Positions 48,501 through 53,394 of a stretch of DNA of 64,000 nucleotides are shown here, piece after piece. Numbering within the stretch: position 1 is the stretch's first letter; each line of letters starts with the position of its first letter. The position numbers were made by a program, and so were the translations under genes. The notes under the pieces are model-generated. The model was not told the origin of the DNA and searched no databases. It saw only the letters and a list, made by a program, of their open reading frames with translations. This DNA comes from Adiantum capillus-veneris (lineage: Eukaryota > Streptophyta > Polypodiopsida > Polypodiales > Pteridaceae): assembly GCA_014529385.2 (NCBI GenBank), contig CM043959.1, positions 14,135,809-14,199,808 of the forward strand. The letters are read 5' to 3'.

Positions 48501-51500
48501 CCACCATCTTTAGCTACGTCAGATCCACCTATCTAAATTTTGTAGGTACAACCGATAGCAAATTAGAGATGTGAAGAATTGATCAGTGAAGTTTGAATAT
48601 TGAAATTAATCTTGGCCACTGAGATAGATCAGAGATGTGTAGATCTTACCTGCTTGGGTGACCCCAAAGAATGGTAGCTTCGCATGAGCCTCATGTTAGG
48701 TGATTCCGAATCTTTGTGTGTGTCAAAGAGTAGGCGCTCCAATTACGCTCACATGCTCCAACTGAGCAATCCTGCATATGCAAGAGAACAATGCGAGCGT
48801 GGCCAATCTTAATACTTCATGTTCATAGTTATGGATACTCCTCCTTTGTTCTTCCTCCAATGTCATGTTAATGATAGGTGGGATGAGCGTAGGCTCCTTG
48901 GTCTTCTCTTTCTTGGCCACTTCAATCCACTTTTTGACCTCCTCTGTTGCCTTTTGCTTGAGGTTCTTCTTGACAACTTCTACCCATCCGTTCTTCTTCG
49001 CATCGAGCTTCTTTTCAATGCTCCTTGCAATCTCCTTGGTAATCTCTTCTTTGATGGCTTCCTTTCGGTGTGTACCCCTTTCTCCTTTTGTCATAAGGGT
49101 AGCAATAGTGCCTTCTAGAAGAGAGATTCTCTCCTGGAGACTCTCTCTCTCCTCTTTCCATCTTCTCTCCCTCTCCTCATGCTTGCAAACAAAACCTATT
49201 TTTTCTTTTCTTCATTCTTCTTCCATCTCTTCCAAGCTTTCATTTTTATCTCTAATGTCGAATTGCGCTTGTTTGTGAGCGCGAATTTCGTCTTACTAAC
49301 CATTGGTGTGAGTGGGGAAGACATTCTCCGGGCTAACTATGTATGTTGCATGTGTAGGCGGTTACTATAGCAAATTAGATAGCTCAATGTTTTTTTTTCC
49401 CCCAAGAAAAAGATCCTTCTATTAGTTAATAAAAACTGCCCAATGGGCTACAACTGCCCCGACAAGAGGGGGCTACATCAGAATGTGGGAAGACTCTCCT
49501 AATGAAAAAGTGAGGTATGTACAATGACGGCTAAATCAGGATATGGGAGGAGAAAACAACCACACAAGTGGGCGATAATGCCATCTAGGAGCCACATGGA
49601 CCATGGTGTAGTAAGGCCTTGGACGCTAGAGTCATAGGAATGCCTTGCGGCACTCCCGCATACGTTTGGAGGTTCCCTGAAGCCTCTCGAACTATCCTCT
49701 AAGTGTATGGATCAGCTCTTGCTAGATGTCTCGTACAGTCTCCACCGGTGGGATGGGTCGGGCCTCGAAGGTGCAGAAGCAAAGAGTCAGGCTGCAAATG
49801 AGATGCCAACAAAGCTCTCTATCATAGCTCCACTGTTGAGGTGTAAGCTTTGTGGTAGGCTGGAGTGTAGGCCGGCCTTCCTGTATCACAATCATCCTGC
49901 TAGCTGAAGACTACTCAAAATGGAGTGCTGAGCCCGTGAGGGTGGACCAAGATACAATAGGCCAAGTGTCCAACCTAGCTGAGGAGAGGGCTAGCATCAG
50001 CCGTAAAATCCAAAGCCAAACTTGCTGCACCATGGGAAAGTCCTATGGACAATGCCACTATGACTCAAGTGGGTGGTCACAAGTGGCACAACCCACCATA
50101 TGGACACTCTAGACCAACCAACTCCCAACAACTACGGTAGCTCGATGGGCGACTAGCCACTAGAACATGGTGATTCTCCTTGGTTGTCTCCTATCCCACA
50201 AGCGCCCCCAAAAGTCTGTCAGGAACAGCTATGAGACCCTCCTACTAGTCACGTGCTCCAGCAGGGAGGGCCTCTCTCCATATAGCTAGTATATGATGCC
50301 CCAGTCATGCTGTATACTGAAAGAAAGGGATCCCTAGGTGATCAGATGAAACAAAAGCATCCTGCCAAAACCATTCCCCAGGGTCCCACTGCACTCGCAT
50401 GACAGAGAGCGACTCTCCAAGCCCATAGCCTCCAGTGTCCAGTCTCAAGATCTGACGGGTCAGGATCAAGCACAGAGGTTCTCCCTCTGATGCCCACAAC
50501 TCGAATCCATTGGAAACAGCACGTTGCTACCTCTGGTGTCTAAGTAGTAACTGTGTGGAGGCGACCCTCTGGCTCAACCCAAAGGCTTGAGTCTAAGAAA
50601 GCCCTAACTATGATGAGGACCTCAAGGGGAGTGAAGGCCCCCATCCAACTGGGAGCCGCCCCGGCTGGAGAGGTGTATGCCACTCTATTGGTATAGCCTC
50701 GACGAAATCTTGACACATGCTCTGCACCCCCCTCATGCCACGCAGCTGGATTCTTTGAATCTCCTCAGGCAGTGCTTAAAATGCGACGAGTCTCCTATGA
50801 TGTGGGCTCGATCCTCTGCCATGGGAGCCCGAGAGACATGGGGTCTACTGCCACCATGTGACCTCACTGTGTACTGACCGATACGCTCCATGTGAGGAAT
50901 CGCCTCAAGTGCTCCTCAGTGCACGTGGGCTGATGCTGCTCAAGTCCCCCCCCCTCGGTTGCTCCCAAGACTGAAGCAAGGTCAAAGTAAATCCGTCCTC
51001 CCATCTCCTGCTCAGGCCCACTCTGCGCATCTCTGTGAAAATTCAACGAGTGGAGGGGCTCCAAGGACCACCCGTTTGTGGAACCCGGCCTCGAATACGA
51101 TGAAGCAAAATCTCCTTCCAAGGCTCCTCACCTAGAAGAAGACCTCCGACCATGAGCTTCCCAAGGAGGGCTCTACTCTACCCGTGCTGGATAGATGATT
51201 CTCAGCCCTTCCTGAGAGCAAGGTCGATAGCTCAATGTTGGGTACTATGTTACCACTGTATCTTGACAAGATGCAACAAAGCTAGAGTTTAGTAATGTAA
51301 TAAATACTCGATGGGCCATGGCTAGATGGTTAACGATACAATGTCAATGGTAACTATTTACATTAGCTGGTGTTGGGACTATATTACCAAATTATCAACA
51401 AGTTTTTTAAAGTACATGTGGAGTTTAAATTTGTGGTCTCATCTTTATAGTTAAGCTTCCTTTTCCTAAAACTTATATTGCAAAAAGAAAGGTTATACAC

Positions 51501-52149
51501 TTGGAAGGACATGCCTTTAAGGACTCAATGTTGTTTTTCTCAATCGAGAGTTGAGTCAGTCCATTGAAGACATTAAACTCAACACATGATGTCAAGTTGT
51601 TTCTTCCCAATTCTAGCTTCCACAGTGCTTGTGAGCAGATCTCCAGCTTCACCTAAAGTCAACCGAGACCAGCTCAAACATACAGGCGGCGATCTTTTTC
51701 TTTCCAAAAGAGTGAAAACTCTGTCATTGGCCAAGAATAAAAAATATCTGTGTATTGTACCTGGTTGATGCAATTATCTTCAAGCACTAATTCTTCAAGC
51801 AGTGTACAATTTTCAAGACCTTCAAGTGCTACAAATTCGTTTCCAGATAGAAACAGCTTGCGAAGACTAGAAAGATTGCCAAATATGAGCATGGATTTCA
51901 GATGTTGATACTCGAGACATAGTTCCTCAACATCACAGTCCACAATAATATTGGAGTTCTTTGTATGATGCAAATTCAGCACAAATGGGCTTTCACTGTT
52001 TGTCACATATTTTCTTGAATCTTTACAAGCAAACTTTTCCGGTAACTCAAGCGCAGTACCACATAAGGCCCCATTCTTCCTTGTGTTATTCCCTTCCCTC
52101 TGTACCTTGTTTTTATCCCAGTATTTTATGTGCTCAAACGAAGCAGCTG
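15997..52149 (-). CDS. LRRC9: LRRC9-like leucine-rich repeat protein, C-terminal half (8 exons)
   Basis: Joining eight minus-strand exons gives 1652 nt (2 nt plus 550 codons) with every intron phase matching. The product is a series of short SDS22-type LRRs (LxxLxxLxLxxNxIxxI). They are interrupted by two LRR caps ending in VLDG and CLDG, and by the RLTRDMLEEF segment that follows the first cap in LRRC9. Order, spacing and linkers follow animal LRRC9 (about 1,450 residues), of which this would be roughly the last two fifths. LRRC9 is found mainly in ciliated eukaryotes and is thought to act at motile cilia or basal bodies. In a plant this points to flagellated sperm. No signal peptide, membrane segment, NB-ARC or kinase domain is seen. 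The remaining N-terminal exons and the tail exon(s) were not located. Introns range from 86 bp to 22.2 kb and are packed with retrotransposons. Confidence 0.88.
16167..16451 (-). CDS. LRRC9: LRRC9-like exon g, 22 kb from exon f
   Basis: 285 nt, 95 codons, phase 0 to 0. Acceptor aaaaatgcatttcag; donor CCG|GTATTT. It encodes IDGLSGLLLLEKLYLDHNFI, SSFDNLPSLEEIHLSDNTI, LPSLRTFNLAGNYL and LRSLQELTLSENP. The IDGL start continues the LRR ended by exon f. Open frame past the donor is intron read-through. Confidence 0.9.
16452..16955 (-). other. Unique part of the 22-kb LRRC9-like intron
   Basis: AT-rich with no coding sign. A 55-bp tandem duplication lies at 16791-16900 (tccaaggaatactaaaaagg twice). 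Confidence 0.6.
16960..17263 (-). pseudogene. LINE-B copy B1, part after the RT (left of LINE-A insertion)
   Basis: Minus-strand text SMISRLIGLKASVPREIIRA, then PPIVVEALTRSTSFIHSIWELP matches the post-RT region of the other LINE-B copies. Codons run straight across the LINE-A insertion into 24172 and beyond, proving both parts were one element. The 3' part is missing below 16960. Confidence 0.9.
17264..17274. repeat. Target-site duplication of LINE-A (left)
   Basis: CCACAACTTTG here is identical to 24161-24171 just after the poly-A. Two further A before it may also belong. Confidence 0.92.
17283..17770 (+). promoter_or_regulatory. C-rich 5' region of LINE-A
   Basis: Strongly C-rich DNA with repeated cccgctgcc, ccgccc and cactacccc words, likely the 5' UTR with internal promoter. 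Long frames through it are low-complexity Pro/Ala/Arg text and probably not coding. Confidence 0.6.
17775..18478 (+). pseudogene. LINE-A ORF1, N-terminal part with CCHC knuckle
   Basis: The frame starts at ATG 17775 (MEAPAPPQRDSPEAP) and moves to another frame near 18035, where GYYQIEFE joins KMASKVIAMSP. The next stretch has a DUF4283-like feel. It ends with CFICRQLGHLAKACP (18430-18474), a C-x2-C-x4-H-x4-C zinc knuckle. TAG at 18476-18478 interrupts it. ORF1 proteins of LINEs bind their own RNA. Confidence 0.8.
18479..19681 (+). pseudogene. LINE-A ORF1, Pro-rich linker and unknown C-terminal domain
   Basis: Same frame as the knuckle, with TAG codons before 18677, then open to TGA 19679-19681 (334 codons from 18677). 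A Pro/Ser-rich linker (18740-18960) is followed by about 200 residues beginning VDLRRRWDFFDYGFTRFL. These include two Cys-containing strands (LPCYVYIHEDSW) and an Arg/Ser-rich tail. I do not recognise this domain in plant LINE ORF1 proteins. The stop overlaps the ORF2 start as ATGA. Confidence 0.72.
19678..20520 (+). pseudogene. LINE-A ORF2, APE-type endonuclease
   Basis: ATG at 19678 opens MRIISWNVQGLGEPQFQRL. LLMLQEHHL gives the catalytic Glu region, VGGDFNMLEDP the D-x-N motif, and SDHAPVILTV the terminal D-H pair. The domain nicks target DNA. One TAG (19927-19929) and another at 20515-20517 interrupt it; both look like former CAG codons. Confidence 0.9.
20521..22504 (+). pseudogene. LINE-A ORF2, reverse transcriptase
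   Basis: RT follows the endonuclease after a charged linker: SEDGFTPSFFLEYWDLL, WRPITILNSAYKILAKAL, a frameshift near 21500 before KAYDRVDW (in an alternate frame), VRQGCPLAPFLFLFYAEAM, and FADDSALYL at about 21800-21826 as the catalytic F-x-DD box. NWRKTVAFSVG and RYLGCQVG are the thumb-side motifs. Stops at 20722 (TAG), 21181 (TGA) and 21288 (TAG). Not active. Confidence 0.9.
22505..24011 (+). pseudogene. LINE-A ORF2, C-terminal region with zinc motif
   Basis: Continues in shifted frames. The stretch at about 23350-23515 carries FQWLVAHRATAVGSWLV, then CAACDHLVESQHHCLWDC, the zf-RVT motif (C-x2-C...H..C) at the end of plant L1-like ORF2. It is followed by about 160 residues ending WLFPPPIS at TGA 24009-24011. 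TAG at 22981 and 23755 interrupt it. The same region is present in three minus-strand fragments in this window. Confidence 0.85.
24146..24160 (+). other. Poly-A tail of LINE-A
   Basis: Fifteen A directly before the right TSD copy. The last two A may be shared with the TSD. Confidence 0.95.
24172..25236 (-). pseudogene. LINE-B copy B1, RT domain (right of LINE-A insertion)
   Basis: Minus-strand text from 25236 down: SEPCPPTSTFFTAEMVRRAI, QGHDGIVAEHFIHDGDHI, NYRTIMIEHSLAKLYASIL, VDFRKAFDTILRAKL, TIGVKQGCPFSLTLFGLYIDE. Near 24200 it gives SQVQFQEPRTKLW, which continues across the TSD at 17263. The 5' end is truncated and abuts a Gypsy integrase scrap. Confidence 0.9.
25237..25345 (-). pseudogene. 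Gypsy integrase scrap fused to LINE-B
   Basis: Minus-strand codons read FWREVCENVGTLLKFSSSFH, then PQIDGQS, the end of the Gypsy integrase core. It joins LINE-B codons (VPNPSEPCPP) with no spacer, marking a 5' truncation junction or an insertion point. Confidence 0.75.
25470..26160 (+). repeat. LTR-like block with TATA box and CT tract
   Basis: Contains cctatataagcaacc near 25710, a typical plant LTR TATA box. A (CT)n run lies at about 26040-26073. Near the right end is gtatcagatccgagct, reminiscent of a degraded tRNA-Met primer-binding site. Probably a solo or truncated Gypsy LTR; no partner was seen. Confidence 0.45.
26161..26735. other. No gene recognised
   Basis: AT-rich, only short frames; a continuation of the LTR-like debris is possible. 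Confidence 0.5.
26740..26950 (+). pseudogene. LINE-A ORF1 linker fragment at the start of a LINE chimera
   Basis: The frame reads ...QPKPPRAGQQQQTESQGT, then EEGWQQVRGRRR. This matches the LINE-A linker after the CCHC knuckle (EEGWQQARGRRR at about 18600-18640). It runs without a gap into LINE-B RT text (AIDRMRTRRAYDHDG) at about 26955. No poly-A lies between them. Confidence 0.82.
26951..29455 (+). mobile_element. LINE-B copy B2 (RT to 3' tail)
   Basis: Carries RT, thumb and the C-terminal zinc motif, then a 3' UTR ending taatataacatttcatttc with a (CATTT)n/(CT)n tail to about 29455. The endonuclease and ORF1 are absent, replaced by the LINE-A fragment. Stops at 27185-27187 and 28672-28674 (CAG to TAG by comparison with copy B7) and small frameshifts inactivate it. 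Confidence 0.92.
27367..28674 (+). pseudogene. LINE-B B2 reverse transcriptase, longest open part
   Basis: 435 codons: FRKAFDTVPRARL, VMALYRSVVGHVRTPKG, GCPLSPTLFGMYVDE, LLLYADDIVLISNSPEG (catalytic YADD intact, about 27680-27690), KTKVMVFN, then the post-RT region to TYGIRCAIG-like text. The insertion KQGCLKQGC shows a 12-bp in-frame duplication (aagcagggctgc twice). The C-terminal Cys/His motif (CHCPVYYEIRG) follows the stop in a shifted frame at about 28790-28830. Confidence 0.9.
29492..29517. repeat. Poly-C tract, 26 bp
   Basis: Uninterrupted C run between the tail of B2 and a LINE-B 3' fragment. Length in an assembly is uncertain. Confidence 0.9.
29520..29790 (+). mobile_element. LINE-B 3'-end fragment
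   Basis: Contains ggtctcataggtcattttga, then gaagatattaatataac and cattt repeats, the conserved LINE-B 3' UTR and tail, without coding sequence. Confidence 0.85.
29793..30085 (+). pseudogene. LINE-B ORF1 C-terminal fragment
   Basis: The frame gives DDLNLSQLAHVIEMMLQI, then KRKIAFYIDGRG, related to DDLTLSQLVHMREVMPEI of copy B5 ORF1. It stops where the inverted endonuclease piece begins (30090). Confidence 0.75.
30090..30535 (-). pseudogene. LINE-B B4 endonuclease piece, inverted
   Basis: Minus-strand codons include GLQRFPRAVGFTCFPHRHGA, STIDYVMAQPSFIP and VAVDHALL, the second half of the APE-type endonuclease. It faces away from the RT piece that starts at 30541, head to head, the layout produced by twin priming. 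Confidence 0.85.
30541..33034 (+). mobile_element. LINE-B B4, RT to 3' UTR
   Basis: Starts in the endonuclease-RT linker (RRRHSG...YDEECRETRAQ), continues through RT with an internal deletion near 31190 (fingers lost between GHTLAWLC and PIELIWGIM), TIGVKQGRPLSPTLLGMYIDE, KTKVMVFN and the C-terminal region. The catalytic YADD region is decayed (LLYPEEIS near 31425). The 3' UTR ends near ggtcattttgag at 33034 without its tail. Confidence 0.88.
30809..30831. repeat. Poly-C tract, 23 bp, inside LINE-B B4
   Basis: Copy B5 has cccctccccc at the homologous place (36028-36037), so the run grew from a short C-rich word. Confidence 0.9.
33035..33438 (+). mobile_element. Second LINE-B 3'-end fragment with tail
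   Basis: From gagacaatcccagagacaga the sequence repeats the last coding and 3' UTR part of LINE-B and ends in cattt repeats and a (CT)n run at about 33411-33434. It is a partial duplicate of 32640-33034. Confidence 0.82.
33690..34514 (+). pseudogene. LINE-B B5 ORF1 (coiled coil)
   Basis: Starts around ISTLEVEVKEWKKEMEA with stops at 33757 and 33778, then a Lys/Glu-rich helix (KKVEEAKKWIEVAKKGKGKE) and NMTLEEEQRRRMRALHVRV. A frameshift near 34177 leads to VDKPSHTKAWRVGKKSD, FPSFEEKKKFLKKRP and DDLTLSQLVHMREVMPEI. No zinc knuckle seen. It is probably the RNA-binding chaperone of this LINE; a minus-strand relative lies at 48720-49290. Confidence 0.75.
34407..34838. repeat. 216-bp tandem duplication at the ORF1/endonuclease junction of B5
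   Basis: The unit starting gtgcatatgagagaggtaat at 34407 repeats from 34623 with very few mismatches. It duplicates the ORF1 end and the endonuclease start (MATWNCNGSMRLD), so the element has two ORF2-like starts. Confidence 0.93.
34545..35900 (+). pseudogene. LINE-B B5 endonuclease
   Basis: MATWNCNGSMRLDAGAFEGS opens the domain in the first repeat unit and again near 34761 in the second (with an A/S change). The copy after the repeat continues RDRDIVFFSE (catalytic Glu region), then in shifted frames FNARMG-like text near 35205, GFTCFPHRHGASTVDYVMAR and VAVDHALLTL. An Asp-His pair takes the place of the usual SDH. The linker RRRHSGSMPQNSWYDEECR follows. Frameshifts near 34920, 35150 and 35270. 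Confidence 0.85.
36077..37760 (+). pseudogene. LINE-B B5 reverse transcriptase
   Basis: Long open stretch 36077-36934: TSTFFTTEMVKRSIDRIRTN, STIVPIFKAGDPTEPENYHT, FRKAFDMVPRARL, TIGVKQGCPLSPTLFGMYVD, LLLYVDDIVLISDSPEG (YVDD). Then TGA and TAG at 36932-36937, where sibling copies have CGA/CAT-type codons. After that come KTKVMVFN and TYLGVVF, with TAG at 37205 and 37283 where siblings have CAG. The palm is otherwise the best preserved of the LINE-B copies. Confidence 0.92.
37735..38160 (+). pseudogene. LINE-B B5 C-terminal zinc motif
   Basis: After a frameshift near 37740, text reads MKMAFYREHLLH-like, then RICRLCQLELEPEPETELHY, then ICHCTVYYEI. The C-x2-C...H-x3-C pattern is shared by the LINE-B copies and is expected to bind RNA or DNA in target-primed reverse transcription. 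Confidence 0.78.
38691..39018 (-). CDS. LRRC9: LRRC9-like exon f
   Basis: 328 nt, entered in phase 2 (one base completes Lys), left in phase 0. Acceptor ttcttctgatactcag; donor AAG|GTGAGG. It encodes SLKSLQKLVLQSNNIG, a non-LRR insert of about 50 residues rich in Ser/Thr/Lys, then LEKLEMLHLDKNSISDI and PNLKLLSLKQNIISK. LRRC9 of animals has a similar variable insert at this point. An alternative upstream AG at 39068 would be out of phase. Confidence 0.88.
39019..39884 (-). other. Intron between LRRC9-like exons e and f
   Basis: 866 bp, AT-rich, no transposon recognised; splice sites GTAAGT and CTCAG. Confidence 0.7.
39885..40006 (-). CDS. LRRC9: LRRC9-like exon e
   Basis: 122 nt, entered in phase 0 and left in phase 2. 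Acceptor acgtaatgtag; donor AAA|GTAAGT, a consensus donor. It encodes ALDLSGKSLRHCGEVF, then LMKLQELDLGQNFLTSIHPL, an LRR pair continuing directly from exon d. Confidence 0.88.
40007..40985 (-). other. Part of the 4.8-kb LRRC9-like intron
   Basis: No clear gene. A minus-strand frame at 40452-40781 (109 codons) has no recognised domain and is probably chance. A (CA)n tract at about 40974-40985 was the landing site of LINE-C copy C1. Confidence 0.55.
40986..43141 (-). mobile_element. LINE-C copy C1, 5'-truncated, with poly-A
   Basis: The poly-T at 40986-40997 is the minus-strand poly-A tail. Reading downward from 43141: MEYAKYTHQDILVIQVDNEK, WPLGWCVRQGYPLSVSLCAI, thumb with VNFRKSKVIPLVH, HLGYPVGLEVINTQQVDWVM, and the end with RCSAGDVIVRHLLWDCASPR (zf-RVT type). 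It is truncated inside RT at the 5' end. Both ends lie in (CA)n, so the TSD (about 12 bp of CA) is ambiguous. Several frameshifts. Confidence 0.9.
43154..43613. repeat. Anonymous repeat D, copy 1
   Basis: The 460 bp from tgtcactttcatctgtg to the CA-rich aacagcaacacacac are repeated at 44224-44676 at roughly 90% by eye. Both copies start at a (CA)n tract and end in one. No coding sign. It may be a short non-autonomous element or a local duplication. Confidence 0.88.
43614..44223. other. Spacer between the D repeats, with a hairpin
   Basis: No gene. Contains the perfect 14-bp inverted repeat at 44123-44155 and ends in a (CA)n tract. Confidence 0.6.
44123..44155. repeat. Perfect 14-bp inverted repeat, 5-nt loop
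   Basis: Arms ggcagtaggcccat (44123-44136) and atgggcctactgcc (44142-44155), loop actca. A further near-palindrome (actcattgagt) lies just downstream. Confidence 0.92.
44224..44676. repeat. Anonymous repeat D, copy 2
   Basis: Direct repeat of 43154-43613, ending about 135 bp before the donor side of LRRC9-like exon d. Confidence 0.88.
44814..44936 (-). CDS. LRRC9: LRRC9-like exon d
   Basis: 123 nt, 41 codons, phase 0 to 0. Acceptor gcatagattag; donor ACA|GTATGG. It encodes VLDGVVVGDKELVEAKER, then GRLTRDMLEEFMGANVFDNIT. The LDG closes the cap begun in exon c. The RLTxDMxxE motif matches the linker after the corresponding cap in LRRC9, which is the most distinctive part of the identification. 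Confidence 0.88.
45134..45316 (-). CDS. LRRC9: LRRC9-like exon c
   Basis: 183 nt, 61 codons, phase 0 to 0. Acceptor gcaactaaaacag with a poor pyrimidine tract; donor AAG|GTCACC, weak after the GT. It encodes GLDFLSSLMELYAAHNRL, LPKLMVLDLSGNQL and the LRR cap SEYRGYTIFMLKKLK, which lacks only the VLDG supplied by exon d. The open frame extends beyond both ends into intron; the chosen ends are the ones that restore the family spacing. Confidence 0.85.
45502..45571 (+). other. Exon-like coiled-coil scrap on the plus strand
   Basis: An acceptor-like caacttgcag, then an open stretch reading QTKKMETTLKCYRNQVKLLQ, then AAAG|GTATTC as possible donor. The open frame around it runs about 49 codons (QHLLFRLHKQQLAD... 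to a TGA near 45595). It is Lys/Gln/Leu-rich like a coiled coil. It is on the strand opposite LRRC9. It could be a captured exon or chance. Confidence 0.25.
45655..46225 (-). mobile_element. LINE-A 3' fragment A2
   Basis: Minus strand from 46225 down: a decayed VTLFQ...ATAVGS and the terminal region, then the 3' UTR ending gaaggatcttctttaaaaa-like at about 45640. Matches the end of LINE-A (23340-24140). Heavily diverged; no clear TSD. Confidence 0.75.
46226..46660. other. Unassigned intronic stretch
   Basis: A minus-strand frame (46287-46556, 89 codons) with no recognised domain. No repeat identified. Confidence 0.4.
46661..48340 (-). mobile_element. LINE-C fragment C4
   Basis: The 3' end (gggaacctcaaaatgaggaa) matches LINE-C C1 at about 41026-41045. 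Upstream minus-strand text includes the post-RT and thumb regions in several broken frames. It is truncated near 48340 and contains a 17-bp hairpin (47272-47310). Confidence 0.75.
47272..47310. repeat. Perfect 17-bp inverted repeat, 5-nt loop
   Basis: Arms 47272-47288 (atgcattctccatatgc) and 47294-47310 are exact reverse complements, separated by tattt. Confidence 0.92.
48341..48719. other. Unassigned stretch
   Basis: No clear gene or repeat; CT-rich words near 48415-48470. Confidence 0.4.
48720..49290 (-). pseudogene. LINE-B ORF1 fragment B6
   Basis: Minus-strand codons give KKWIEVAKKEKTKEP, then NMTLEEEQRRS, matching ORF1 of B5 (AKKWIEVAKKGKGKE, NMTLEEEQRR). A long Lys/Glu helix (EITKEIARSIEKKLDAKK) lies upstream. 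No RT is attached. Confidence 0.82.
49392..51225 (-). mobile_element. LINE-A fragment A3, 5'-truncated, 14-bp TSD
   Basis: Flanked by GATAGCTCAATGTT on both sides (49378-49391 and 51226-51239), with poly-T/C just inside the left TSD. Reads the C-terminal half of LINE-A ORF2 in broken frames, e.g. MRVQWDPGEWFWQDAFVSSD, then HLGIPFFQYT near 50340-50400. It is inserted in the 6.2-kb LRRC9-like intron. Confidence 0.93.
51515..51652 (-). CDS. LRRC9: LRRC9-like exon b with GC donor
   Basis: 138 nt, 46 codons, phase 0 to 0. Acceptor gttgactttag; the donor is AAG|GCATGT, a GC instead of GT. It encodes ALWKLELGRNNLTS, then FNGLTQLSIEKNNIESLK, two LRRs that continue exon a exactly and run into GLDFLSSLMELY of exon c with the spacing seen in LRRC9. 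The exon is too short to show as a standalone frame. Confidence 0.85.
51761..52149 (-). CDS. LRRC9: LRRC9-like exon a
   Basis: 389 nt, entered in phase 1 (two bases complete a codon), leaving in phase 0. The acceptor ttcctcgttccag is good and is followed by CAG, a tandem NAGNAG. The donor is CAG|GTACAA. It encodes a Lys/Asn-rich linker, then LRRs with NLSSLRKLFLSGNEF, then GLENCTLLEELVLEDNCI. The matching human segment has the same order (linker, then ESCINLEELTLDGN). Confidence 0.88.
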
Positions 52150-53390
52150 CTGGAACGAGGAACATACGACAAATACAATGTTAAGATACGTCAAAATATT
52201 TTGATTCCAAATTTGAGTATTTGGGTTTAAGTCATTGCCATAATATATCTAAATCCTTGAGCTTATTATTAATGCCACACCAAAATGCTGATTTGTAAAG
52301 GTTTGAAGTCAATCAGGTAGGGCTGTCATACTAGTGAAACTTCAGACTCACACACGAGGGTTTATGTTCGTACCTAGGGAGATGTTTCATACTACTTTCT
52401 CTTTTGATTAAGATTTACCATACTTCAAAGAAAACACTGTTACCCTGTGCTTAAGCTTAGCAAGTGACCCAATTTCTCTTTTGATTAAGATTTACCATAC
52501 TTCAAAGAAAATACTGTTACCCTGTGCTAAAGCTTAATGAATGAAAAGCTAACCAGTTTATTTAAAGTAGTAGCATAGGAGGTGCTAACAAAAAAGAAAG
52601 GTGTTACTGTTTTCTTTGGCTCAGACTTAATGTCTGATTCCACCCACATCTTAACACGCATTTCTAGGTGCTCATTCAAGGGAGGGCTAAGCTTAATGCT
52701 TGATAATTGGCACTCCACTTTGATTCCACCTGAACTGGTTAGCATTCCCTTCTAAGGCCCTTGTCAGACTCGTATGACTAGACAACCAGAGCGAGAGTCA
52801 TGCGAACTAGGAGAAGCTGATATGGTCCCTTTCTGGAAGGCACAGCTGGCCATCCTGCTCTGCCACTCCATTCTCCATTGTATCTACCAAGCAGAGCCTA
52901 GGAGGTTGGCAACCCTCAGGATTAAGTGAGTCAAGGAAAGCCAGTAGGAACCCCAAATCAAACAACTTGGCAGGGTTAAGATTCCAGAGCAATGTCGTCT
53001 TTCCATCACGCTGGCGTGCCCAGTTAGTTTTCTCCTTTCAGCTGGTTACACACTGCTGTGTGCGCCCGCTATTTCCAACACTAGCACCTATGAGAGAAAA
53101 CCACATTTGAGATGGGCAGCTACACGCTTACACACAGTTAATCTGCAGTTTTCCTCCTAACATTTCTTTCGGCAGTGCGTAACAGCAGCTTGTTGCAGCC
53201 TGCCCGCCATGTGAAGATGGAGCACCATGGTCTGGTCAGGAATGGAAATGAAACATAGCTGTGTGTAAACACCCTTGGAGCAACCTTCTATTTCTCTCTT
53301 TGTGGTGAATGAAGAAGGCCTTTTTTCTATATATTTAGAGATCTTTAATAGAGATACATAAGAATCATATGGCCAATGCCTCTCTCTCTA
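52150..53390. other. Intron or upstream region of the LRRC9-like gene
   Basis: Contains a 77-bp tandem duplication at about 52396-52549 and a candidate exon at 52608-52729. No transposon recognised with confidence. Confidence 0.5.
52608..52729 (-). CDS. Candidate additional LRRC9-like exon
   Basis: 122 nt between gctaaccagttcag and ACA|GTAACA, open in one frame: GGIKVECQLSSIKLSPPL, then NEHLEMRVKMWVESDIKSEP. It exits in phase 0, whereas exon a is entered in phase 1, so it cannot join exon a directly. It may be a chance frame or need a small intervening exon. Confidence 0.25.
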
Positions 53391-53394
53391 TCGT

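Noticed and set aside
38682-52165. LRR exons as part of an NLR immune receptor or LRR receptor kinase
   Set aside because: LRRs are short SDS22-type, with LDG caps and no NB-ARC, transmembrane or kinase text; exon phases and the RLTRDML linker fit LRRC9.
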